Source: JANWHQ01 sp963775275
GTDB lineage: Bacteria; Pseudomonadota; Alphaproteobacteria; Caulobacterales; Caulobacteraceae
Length of the DNA: 64,000 nt
Direction of reading: 5' to 3'
NCBI GenBank assembly: GCA_963775275.1
Contig: CAVZII010000005.1
Coordinates: 3,162,001 to 3,226,000 of the forward strand
Shown here: piece by piece, positions 57,901-64,000 of the stretch
How positions within the stretch are numbered: position 1 is the stretch's first letter
Layout of the letters: every line of letters begins with the position of its first letter
Made by a program: the position numbers and the translations under genes
Notes under the pieces: model-generated
Told to the model about the DNA's origin: nothing
The model's database searches: none
Seen by the model: the letters and a program-made list of their open reading frames with translations, nothing else

Positions 57901-57933
57901 GCGCGCGCCGTCCGATGCGGCGGCGGCTCGGTC

Positions 57934-58380
57934 TTGACACGGATCCGGATCCTGGAGACGGGCGACGAGGCGCTGCTCGCGGCCGCCTGCCGGATCCACC
58001 TGGACGAGGACGTCGCCCATGAGCGGCGCGCCTTGCTTCTGGCCGACCCGGCCTTCGTGGCTGTCGCGGCGCTGGACGAGGCGGGCGCGCCGATCGGCCT
58101 GGTCTACGGCCACGAGCTGAACCGGCCGATCCAGACGGATCTCCTGATCTACTCGGTGGATGTCGGCGAGGCTCATCGCGGACGCGGCGTCGGCAAGGCG
58201 ATGATCCAGGCGCTGGTCCGGCTCGGGGAGGCGCGCGGGTGGGGCGAGATGTGGGTCCTGACCAATGCCTCCAATACCGCCGCCATGCGGCTCTATGAGA
58301 GCAGCGGCGGCGTGCGCGACCAGTTCGATGTCGAGATGTTCGCCTTTCCGTTGGCCGCGGGCGACAGGATCGACGGCTAG
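57934..58380 (+). CDS. GNAT-family N-acetyltransferase
   Basis: A 148-residue acetyltransferase. The acetyl-CoA loop is GEAHRGRGVGKAMIQALV (R-x-x-G-x-G). N-terminal RIRILETGDEALLAAACRIH and C-terminal EMWVLTNASNTAAMRLYESS, GGVRDQFDVEMFAF are characteristic of a branch near aminoglycoside 3-N-acetyltransferases and small-molecule GNATs. The start appears to be TTG 57934; the reading is uncertain by a few codons. Its TAG stop (58378-58380) lies inside the CTAG palindrome that follows. The substrate is unknown. Confidence 0.8.
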   Translation: MTRIRILETGDEALLAAACRIHLDEDVAHERRALLLADPAFVAVAALDEAGAPIGLVYGHELNRPIQTDLLIYSVDVGEAHRGRGVGKAMIQALVRLGEARGWGEMWVLTNASNTAAMRLYESSGGVRDQFDVEMFAFPLAAGDRIDG

Positions 58381-58449
58381 TGTCCCGATTCCGAAGTTCG
58401 CAGCCGAGGGCGCCGCCATCATCATGCGAACTTCTGATCCACCACACTA
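58378..58449. repeat. Chimeric CTAG palindrome (left arm of D, right arm of inverted C)
   Basis: It starts TAGTGTCCCGATTCCGAAGT (as palindrome D, with a GATTC site) and ends GCGAACTTCTGATC with CCACCACACTA, an exact inverted match over 38 bases to the left arm of palindrome C. The two halves pair only in the inner GAAGTTCGC/GCGAACTTC part. Its first three bases are the stop codon of the GNAT gene. Confidence 0.88.
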
Positions 58450-58503
58450 GTGCTGCGAGGCTCAAACGAATGGTCCGCCAATCGCTTGAGCCTCGCAGCA
58501 CAA
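58448..58503. repeat. CTAG palindrome A, second copy
   Basis: Sister of the copy at 20566-20618: GTGCTGCGAGGCTCAAACGA pairs with TCGCTTGAGCCTCGCAGCAC around the TGGTCCGCC loop; the arms carry a few changes that weaken the inner pairing. It overlaps the end of the chimeric element in CTAG. Confidence 0.85.
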
Positions 58504-58513
58504 GTCCTTGATT

Positions 58514-58567
58514 TAGCGCATCGAACCACAGACGGATGATGAAGCATCCGTCTGCTACGATGCGCTA
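58514..58567. repeat. CTAG palindrome B, second copy
   Basis: Sister of the copy at 20631-20684, with TAGCGC and GCGCTA ends in place of TAGTGC and GCACTA: both arms changed together, which keeps the base pair. It ends with the CTA that forms the stop codon of lysC (58565-58567). Confidence 0.87.
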
Positions 58568-59818
58568 GGCCTGATCCAGCCCGTAGGCCGCGTGCAGCGT
58601 TCGGACCGCCAGCTCGGTGTAGGCCGCGTCGATCAGGACGCTGATCTTGATCTCGGAGGTGGAGATCACCTGGATGTTGATGCCCTTCTCCGCCAGCGCC
58701 TTGAACATGGTGTTGGCGACGCCGGCATGGCTGCGCATGCCCACCCCGATCACCGAGACCTTGGCGACGTTCTCGTTGATCGCGACGTCCTCGAACCCGA
58801 TCTCGTCCTTGGCGGCGCACATGATCTCGCCCGTGCGCGCCGCGTCGCGCTTGCCCACGGTGAATTCCATGTTGGCCACCCCCGCGCCGCGGGCGTGCGA
58901 CTGGACGATCATGTCGACATTGACGTTGGCGTCGGCGAGCTTGCCGAAGATCGCGGCCGACACGCCCGGATGGTCGGGAAGGCCGTAAAGGGTGATCTTG
59001 GCTTCGTCGCGGCTGTAGGCCACGCCCGAGACGATCCGCTTCTCCACGATCTCCTCCTCGTCGCAGACGATGGTGCCCGCGTCCTCGCCAGCGATCTGGC
59101 CCGGCTCGATGAAGCTCGACAGCACCCTGACCGGGACCCGCCGCGCCATGGCGAGCTCGACCGAGCGGGTCTGCAGCACCTTGGCCCCCAGCGAGGCCAT
59201 CTCGAGCATCTCCTCGTAGGAGACGCGGCGAAGGCGGCGCGCCTTGTCCTCGATGCGCGGGTCGGTGGTATAGACCCCGTCCACATCGGTGTAGATATCG
59301 CACTGGGCGCCGAGCGCGGCCGCCACGGCCACGGCCGAGGTGTCCGAGCCGCCGCGTCCGAGCGTGGTCACGCGTCCGCCGCGCGTGACGCCCTGGAAGC
59401 CCGCGATCACGGCGACCTCGCCCGAGGTCATCGCCCCTTCGAGCCGCTCCGGCGGAATGTCGTCGATACGGGCCCGACCGTGGGCCTCGTCGGTGATGAT
59501 CGGCACCTGCCAGCCGAGGAAGGAGCGGGCGCGCACCCCGATGTTGCGCAGGGTCATGGCCAGGAGCCCGGCGGTGATCTGCTCGCCCGAGGCGACCACG
59601 GCGTCGTACTCGTCGTCGCACTCGGCAATCCCCTGGGCGGGGCGGCCCGCGCCGTCGGTCCAGGCCACGAGCTCGTTGGTGCGGCCGGCCATGGCGGAGA
59701 CCACGACGGCGACCTGGGCGCCGGCCTCGACCTCGGCCTGGACCAGCCCGGCGACCCTGCGGATGCGCTCCAGGTCGGCCACGGATGTCCCGCCGAACTT
59801 CATCACCAGCCGAGACAC
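58565..59818 (-). CDS. lysC: Aspartate kinase
   Basis: A 417-residue enzyme that makes aspartyl phosphate, the first step toward lysine, threonine and methionine. The kinase domain has MSRLVMKFGGTSVADLERIR, VVASGEQITAGLLAMTL and TTLGRGGSDTSAVAVAAALG. Two C-terminal ACT domains follow (ITLYGLPDHPGVSAAIFGKL; VSVIGVGMRSHAGVANTMFK, INIQVISTSEIKISVLI), consistent with feedback control. The length is normal. The stop codon TAG is provided by a CTAG palindrome. It starts divergently from ubiG, sharing about 100 bases that hold both promoters and a GATTC site. Confidence 0.96.
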   Translation of the reverse strand: MSRLVMKFGGTSVADLERIRRVAGLVQAEVEAGAQVAVVVSAMAGRTNELVAWTDGAGRPAQGIAECDDEYDAVVASGEQITAGLLAMTLRNIGVRARSFLGWQVPIITDEAHGRARIDDIPPERLEGAMTSGEVAVIAGFQGVTRGGRVTTLGRGGSDTSAVAVAAALGAQCDIYTDVDGVYTTDPRIEDKARRLRRVSYEEMLEMASLGAKVLQTRSVELAMARRVPVRVLSSFIEPGQIAGEDAGTIVCDEEEIVEKRIVSGVAYSRDEAKITLYGLPDHPGVSAAIFGKLADANVNVDMIVQSHARGAGVANMEFTVGKRDAARTGEIMCAAKDEIGFEDVAINENVAKVSVIGVGMRSHAGVANTMFKALAEKGINIQVISTSEIKISVLIDAAYTELAVRTLHAAYGLDQA

Positions 59819-59918
59819 GCCTGGCCGCCTCCTTCAGATTCCGCTTGCCACGGGATGCGCGGCTCGACATGTCCGACCGCGAAACGCCGCCTTCTAGCGG
59901 CGCGGCAAGAGCCCTGCA

Positions 59919-60665
59919 ATGACCCACGCCCAGGGGCCGAGCGTCGATGTCGAGGAGGTCGAGCGCTTCTCGCGCCAGGCGGAGGACTGGTGGCGGCCGG
60001 ACGGCAAGTTTGCGCCGCTGCACCGGTTCAACCCCGTTCGCCTGGGGTTCATCCGTGAACAGGCGCTGGAGCGGTTCGGCAGGGACGGGACCCAGCGCCG
60101 CCCGTTCGAGGGCCTGCGCCTGCTCGACATCGGCTGCGGCGGCGGCCTCTTGAGCGAGCCGATGACGCGGCTCGGGTTCGAGGTCACGGGCGTCGACGCC
60201 TCGGAGCGCAACATCGGCGCAGCCAAGGCGCATGCGGCGGCCGGCGGGCTCGCCATCGAATACCTTTGCTCGACGGTCGAGACCCTGCTGGAGGAGGAGA
60301 GCGAGCCCTTCGACCTCATCCTCAACATGGAGGTCGTCGAACATGTGGTTGATCCGGCGGCCTTTCTGAGGAGCTGCGTGCGCCTCCTGTCGCCGGGCGG
60401 CCTGATGATCGTCGCCACCTTGAACCGCACGGCCAAGGCCATGGCGCTGGCGGTGGTCGGCGCCGAGCACATCCTGCGCTGGCTGCCGGTGGGGACCCAC
60501 GACTGGCGCAAGTTCGTCAAGCCGAACGAGATGCGCGCCTGGCTGGGCGGCGAGGGCGTGGAAGTGGCGGGGCCCTTCGGCGTCAGCTTCAGCCCCCTGA
60601 GCGGGCGCTGGTCGCGCTCGGGCGACGCCGACGTGAACTATATGATGACGGTGACGCGGGACTGA
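59919..60665 (+). CDS. ubiG: Ubiquinone biosynthesis O-methyltransferase UbiG
   Basis: A 248-residue SAM-dependent O-methyltransferase that acts twice in ubiquinone synthesis. The N-terminal VERFSRQAEDWWRPDGKFAP, LHRFNPVRLGFIREQ is family-specific. Motif I is LRLLDIGCGGGLLSEPMTRL, then VTGVDASERNIGAAKAHAA, FDLILNMEVVEHVVDPAAFL and GLMIVATLNRTAKAMALAVV. The length is normal. lysC is divergent upstream; in other Caulobacterales these two genes are also neighbours. It ends 6 bases before the convergent DUF1178 gene. Confidence 0.95.
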   Translation: MTHAQGPSVDVEEVERFSRQAEDWWRPDGKFAPLHRFNPVRLGFIREQALERFGRDGTQRRPFEGLRLLDIGCGGGLLSEPMTRLGFEVTGVDASERNIGAAKAHAAAGGLAIEYLCSTVETLLEEESEPFDLILNMEVVEHVVDPAAFLRSCVRLLSPGGLMIVATLNRTAKAMALAVVGAEHILRWLPVGTHDWRKFVKPNEMRAWLGGEGVEVAGPFGVSFSPLSGRWSRSGDADVNYMMTVTRD

Positions 60666-60671
60666 GCGACT

Positions 60672-61103
60672 TCAGTTCAGCTCGCGCTTCTCCGGCGGCT
60701 TGGGCGGCAGGGGCGCGATCGGGACGCCGTCCTTGACCAGGTCACGCACCTGAACGGGCGAGGCCTCGCCATAGATGCCGCGGCTTTCGGACTTTCCTTC
60801 ATGTATCGCACGAGCTTCCAAGGCGAAGCTGTCGCCGACATAGTCGAAATTGTCCTCGACGTGGCGGCGGACCTCGCTCATGGCCTGCATCATCATGCTC
60901 TTCACCTCGGGCGTCGGATCGGGATGCGCCTGGGCCTTGGTTCCCTGGACCGCGGGGGCCATGATCGCCTTCCTGACCGCGCGCGAGGCGCAGTAGGGGC
61001 ACTCGACCATTCCCTTTCCCTGCTGCTCGTCGAAGTCGGACGAGGCGGAGAACCAGCCCTCGAACGGATGGTCGTGCTCGCAGACCAGCGCGTACCTGAT
61101 CAT
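60672..61103 (-). CDS. DUF1178 family zinc-ribbon-like protein
   Basis: A 143-residue protein. The N-terminal part MIRYALVCEHDHPFEGWFSA, SSDFDEQQGKGMVECPYCAS is typical of DUF1178, with C in VCEHDH and CPYC as likely metal ligands. The rest is helical (PTPEVKSMMMQAMSEVRRHV, EDNFDYVGDSFALEARAIHE) and ends PLPPKPPEKRELN. Its ATG overlaps the stop of the nitrilase gene by four bases, so the genes are co-translated. Function is unknown; the family is alphaproteobacterial and often near nitrilase and glutaredoxin genes. Confidence 0.88.
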   Translation of the reverse strand: MIRYALVCEHDHPFEGWFSASSDFDEQQGKGMVECPYCASRAVRKAIMAPAVQGTKAQAHPDPTPEVKSMMMQAMSEVRRHVEDNFDYVGDSFALEARAIHEGKSESRGIYGEASPVQVRDLVKDGVPIAPLPPKPPEKRELN

Positions 61104-61936
61104 GACGCGCGCCCGGGCGCGGCGAAGGCGCGGTCGTTGACCAGCGCCGGGATGGCGGCCCGGGCCTTGGCGACCTCGTCCAGATCGAGGTCGGCCGAGA
61201 TCACGCAGGGCTCGTCGTGGTCGGCCTTGGCCAGGACCTGGCCCCAGGGGCCCACGATGGTCGAGCGCCCCCAGGTGCCGCGGCCGTCCTCGTGGAGGCC
61301 GCCCTGGGCGGGCGCCAGGACGAAGGCGGCGGTCTCGATCGCCCGCGCGCGCAGCAGGATTTCCCAGTGCGCCTCGCCCGTGGGGCGGGTGAAGGCCGCC
61401 GGCACGCTGATGATCACGGCCCCTGCCTTGGCCAGGGACCTGTAGAGATGTGGGAAGCGGACGTCGTAACACACGGAAAGCCCGAGCTTTCCCCAGGGCG
61501 TGTCGGCCACGGTCGCCCGCTCGCCCGGCGTATAGAGGGCGGACTCCCGGTGCCGCTCGCCAGTGGGCAGGTCGACGTCGAACATGTGGATCTTGTCGTA
61601 GGTCGCCTTGATCGCGCCGTCCTCGCCGACGAGGACGGAGCGGTTGGCGAGCAGGCCGTCCTCGCGCCGGACCAGGGCCGAGCCGATCAGGATCCAGACG
61701 CCGAGCTCGCGGGCCAGGGCGCGAAGACCCAGGACGCACTCGTCGTCATCGAGGGTCGCCGCCGCCGCGAAGAGCTGCTTGCGGTCACGCTGCAGGATGT
61801 TGGTCGCCTCGGGCGTGGCGATCAGCCGGGCGCCCGCCTCGGCCGCCTGGCGCACCAGGGGCGCGGCCTGAGCGAGCGCGGCGGCCTGGATGGCCGGAGT
61901 CCTCAGCTGGACCAGGGCGGCGCGAAGGATCGTCAT
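61100..61936 (-). CDS. Carbon-nitrogen hydrolase (nitrilase superfamily)
   Basis: A 278-residue enzyme of the Nit1/2 or omega-amidase type. The Glu-Lys-Cys triad is E in ARLIATPEATNIL, K in TYDKIHMFDVDLP and C in LGLSVCYDVRFPHLYRSLA. The length fits the branch that hydrolyses deaminated glutathione or omega-amides. The start at 61936 overlaps the glutaredoxin stop by four bases and the stop overlaps the DUF1178 gene; the gene thus lies in a three-gene operon grxC-nit-DUF1178, consistent with a thiol or glutathione housekeeping role. Confidence 0.92.
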   Translation of the reverse strand: MTILRAALVQLRTPAIQAAALAQAAPLVRQAAEAGARLIATPEATNILQRDRKQLFAAAATLDDDECVLGLRALARELGVWILIGSALVRREDGLLANRSVLVGEDGAIKATYDKIHMFDVDLPTGERHRESALYTPGERATVADTPWGKLGLSVCYDVRFPHLYRSLAKAGAVIISVPAAFTRPTGEAHWEILLRARAIETAAFVLAPAQGGLHEDGRGTWGRSTIVGPWGQVLAKADHDEPCVISADLDLDEVAKARAAIPALVNDRAFAAPGRAS

Positions 61937-62187
61937 GCGGCCAGGAGCGGATCCAGCTCGCCCGCGCGCTCGAGCGCCATCATGTCGTCGCATCCGCCCA
62001 CGTGCCGGTCGCCGACGAAGATCTGCGGGTAGGTGTAGCGGCCCGAGCGCTCGATCATCTCGCGGCGCTTGTCGGGGGCGCTCGAGGCCTTGATCTCCTC
62101 CACCTCCACGCCCTTGCGGGCCAGCAGGCCCAGAGCGGCCGAGCAGTAGGGGCAGAAGGGCTTGGTGTAGATCGTGACCTTGGCCAT
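61933..62187 (-). CDS. grxC: Glutaredoxin 3
   Basis: An 84-residue dithiol glutaredoxin. The active site is KPFCPYCSAALGLL and the glutathione-binding motifs are YPQIFVGDRHVGGCDDMMAL (cis-Pro loop and GG-C-D-D). It reduces disulphides with glutathione in the cytoplasm. The start at 62187 gives the family length; a longer frame begins at 62220. It is first in the operon with the nitrilase and DUF1178 genes, overlapping the next gene by four bases. Confidence 0.95.
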   Translation of the reverse strand: MAKVTIYTKPFCPYCSAALGLLARKGVEVEEIKASSAPDKRREMIERSGRYTYPQIFVGDRHVGGCDDMMALERAGELDPLLAA

Positions 62188-62284
62188 GCGAGTCCCGGAA
62201 ACGGCAAGCGGAACCGTCATATGGTGATCGGCCCCGGCAGCGCCATAGGCAAGGCCGTGGATGCCGCGGCGGCGCCCCGGCGGG

Positions 62285-63061
62285 TCAAGCCTGGCGCGCC
62301 TCGCGCACCTTGGCGATGACCGCCACGTCGACAGCCCGCGCGCCCGCGCGCAGGAGGGCCCGGGCGCAGGCCTCGGCCGTGGCGCCCGTGGTCATGACGT
62401 CGTCGATCAGGAGGATGCGCCGGCCCTCGATCCTGGCGCGCCGGCGCACGGGGACCTCGAAGACCCCGGCGACGGAGCGTCGGCGGCCCACGGCCGACTT
62501 GCCGGCCTGGCCGCCGGGGCGACGGCGCCGCAGCGCCCCGGGCAGATAGGCGAGGGCGAACCGCCGGGCGAGGGGGCGCGCCAGCTCGGCGGCCTGGTTG
62601 TAGCGGCGCCGCAGGAGCCGCCACGGATGCAGCGGCACGGGAACGACCGCGTCGGCCTCGTCGATCAGGTCGAGCGCGGCCCGGCCGATCCAGGACGACA
62701 GCAGGGGCGCGAGGTCGGTCCGGTCGGCGTGCTTGAGCTTGAGGACGAGATCGCGCGAGGCCTCGTCGTAGAGGCAGGCGGCGCGCGCCCGCGAGAAGAC
62801 GCGGGGACGGGCGAGGCACGCCGGGCAGCGCACGCCGTCCCCGAGGTCGATCTCGAACGGGGCGCCGCAGCCGTCGCATACCGGCGCCTCGATGAAGGCG
62901 ATCCGGCTCCAGGCCTCGGCGCTCATGCCCGGCGACTGGGCCGCGCCGCCGTCCAGGGCCCGCGGCGGCAGGATCAGGTCGACGAGGCCGCGCCCCACCG
63001 AGCGCCAGCTCACGCCGGGGAGTTTCCACAAGGCCGCCGCCACGCCATCTTGCAGCCGCAT
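62285..63061 (-). CDS. ComF-family phosphoribosyltransferase-like protein
   Basis: A 258-residue protein. The N-terminal double zinc ribbon has CDGCG and CPAC (VCDGCGAPFEIDLGDGVRCP), then LYDEASRDLVLKLKHADRTD, VVPVPLHPWRLLRRRYNQAA. The PRPP-binding loop is ILLIDDVMTTGATAEACARA. The family is used in DNA uptake in some bacteria (ComFC) but is widespread with unclear role elsewhere. The start at 63061 overlaps the start codon of the divergent methyltransferase gene by two bases, so one of the two starts may be further in; an internal start near residue 46 (MSAEAW) exists. Confidence 0.9.
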   Translation of the reverse strand: MRLQDGVAAALWKLPGVSWRSVGRGLVDLILPPRALDGGAAQSPGMSAEAWSRIAFIEAPVCDGCGAPFEIDLGDGVRCPACLARPRVFSRARAACLYDEASRDLVLKLKHADRTDLAPLLSSWIGRAALDLIDEADAVVPVPLHPWRLLRRRYNQAAELARPLARRFALAYLPGALRRRRPGGQAGKSAVGRRRSVAGVFEVPVRRRARIEGRRILLIDDVMTTGATAEACARALLRAGARAVDVAVIAKVREARQA

Positions 63062-63977
63062 GAGCTCCGCGCCCTTCCTGTTCGACCGCGCCCTTCACCG
63101 CCGCCGCCTCGATCGCGCCGCCGGGGGATATCCGGCCGCCGGCTTCCTCAAGGCCCGCGCCGCCGAGGACGTGGTGATGCGCCTGGAGGCCATCATGCGC
63201 AGCTTCAGCGCGGCCGTCGACCTGGGCGCGCGCGACGGCGCCTTCGCCAGGGCGCTCGCGGCGAGCGCGGCGCGCGATCGGATCGGGTTCCTGGCCGAGA
63301 CGGACCTCTCGTTGCGGATGCTGGCGGGACGGCCCGGCGCGCGCGTGCAGGCGGACGAGGAGCGTTTGCCGTTCGCCGGCGAGAGCCTGGACCTCGTGGT
63401 CTCGACCCTGGCGCTGCATTGGACCAACGACCTGCCCGGCGTGCTGATCCAGGTCCGCCGGGCGCTGAGACCGGACGGCCTGTTCATCGGCGCGATCCTG
63501 GGCGGCGCAACGCTCGGCGAGCTGCGCGCCTGCCTGATCGAGGCCGAGGCGGAGCTGTGCGGCGGCGCGGGACCCCGGGTCTCGCCGTTCGCCGACGTGC
63601 AGGACGCCGCGGGGCTGTTGCAACGGGCGGGCTTCGCCCTGCCGGTGGCCGACGTGGACAGGGTCCAGGTCGGATATGAGAACGCGCTGGCGCTGATGGC
63701 CGACCTTCGGGCGATGGGCGAGACGAGCGTGCTCGTCGAGGGCGCGCGCCGGCCTCTGTCGCGGGCGGCGCTGGGGCGGGCGGCCCAGCTCTACGGCGAG
63801 CGGTTCGCGCGTCCGGACGGCCGGATCACGGCCACCTTCGAGATCATCGTCATGACCGGCTGGGCGCCGCATCCGGACCAGCAGCAGCCGCTGCGGCCGG
63901 GATCGGCGAAGATGCGGCTGGCCGACGCGCTCGGGACCACCGAGCGGCCCGCCGGGGAGAAGGCCGGCGGCGGCTGA
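63060..63977 (+). CDS. SAM-dependent methyltransferase (BioC/NDUFAF5-like)
   Basis: A 305-residue methyltransferase. Motif I is AVDLGARDGAFARALAASAA, then ETDLSLRMLAG, DLVVSTLALHWTNDLPGVLI, QVRRALRPDGLFIGAILGG. The N-terminal FDRALHRRRLDRAAGGYPAA, GFLKARAAEDVVMRLEAI is typical of the alphaproteobacterial branch related to NDUFAF5, which in mitochondria hydroxylates a complex I subunit; BioC is another close group. Position next to comF and grxC is common in Caulobacterales. The start overlaps that of comF on the other strand. Confidence 0.87.
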   Translation: MSSAPFLFDRALHRRRLDRAAGGYPAAGFLKARAAEDVVMRLEAIMRSFSAAVDLGARDGAFARALAASAARDRIGFLAETDLSLRMLAGRPGARVQADEERLPFAGESLDLVVSTLALHWTNDLPGVLIQVRRALRPDGLFIGAILGGATLGELRACLIEAEAELCGGAGPRVSPFADVQDAAGLLQRAGFALPVADVDRVQVGYENALALMADLRAMGETSVLVEGARRPLSRAALGRAAQLYGERFARPDGRITATFEIIVMTGWAPHPDQQQPLRPGSAKMRLADALGTTERPAGEKAGGG

Positions 63978-64000
63978 CGATTCCCCCTTGCGCCTGACGC

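Overview
This 64 kb window is very GC-rich and reads as the chromosome of an alphaproteobacterium of the Caulobacteraceae, most like Phenylobacterium or Caulobacter. The evidence is a MucR/Ros-type regulator, a DUF4167 protein, an alphaproteobacterial housekeeping block (ptsP, rodZ-like, ispG, prfA, prmC, mnmA, lysC, ubiG, grxC, comF), a UrcA-family protein, exported NTF2-like proteins, and several families of short palindromic intergenic repeats. I saw no rRNA, tRNA, CRISPR array or intact prophage.

Layout. Bases 1-5000 are a decayed, repeat-rich stretch: a MarR-type gene tail, a frameshifted exported protein, a broken IS110-family transposase, a 320-base tandem duplication, an old-yellow-enzyme reductase and an IS4-family transposase remnant. 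Bases 5000-12500 hold small accessory genes: two methyltransferases, mucR, a DpnI-type endonuclease for methylated DNA, a glyoxalase-fold protein and a DUF2059 protein, separated by palindromes. Bases 12500-20600 hold uvrB, exported proteins of unknown function, three tandem NTF2-like paralogues and a 2-hydroxyacid dehydrogenase. Bases 20600-30500 carry a DUF3857/transglutaminase protein and a group of likely catabolic enzymes (TauD-type dioxygenase, amidohydrolase-type decarboxylase, Rieske oxygenase, short-chain dehydrogenase) plus an AlkD-like protein. Bases 30600-41600 are regulatory and transport: a 1,326-residue multi-PAS hybrid histidine kinase, a DevBCA-like ABC exporter operon, a ModE-type regulator and an EnvZ/OmpR-type pair with a MarR regulator. 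Bases 41700-64000 are mainly housekeeping: ilvE, mnmA, prmC/MOSC/prfA, ispG, rodZ-like, ptsP, lysC, ubiG, nitrilase, grxC, comF.

Two themes cut across the window. First, many genes are broken by single-base frameshifts, including housekeeping genes (uvrB, ptsP, ilvE with six separate one-base insertions, the DUF4167 gene). The surrounding protein sequence is well conserved, so residual sequencing or assembly indels are the likeliest cause, and these genes are annotated across the breaks. Second, the intergenic spaces are filled with structured repeats. The most striking are palindromes that begin and end in CTAG, carry GANTC sites in some arms, supply the TAG stop codon of three flanking genes, and exchange arms between copies. 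A DpnI homologue, which in its family cuts DNA methylated at GATC, is the most interesting single gene because bacteria of this group usually methylate GANTC rather than GATC.
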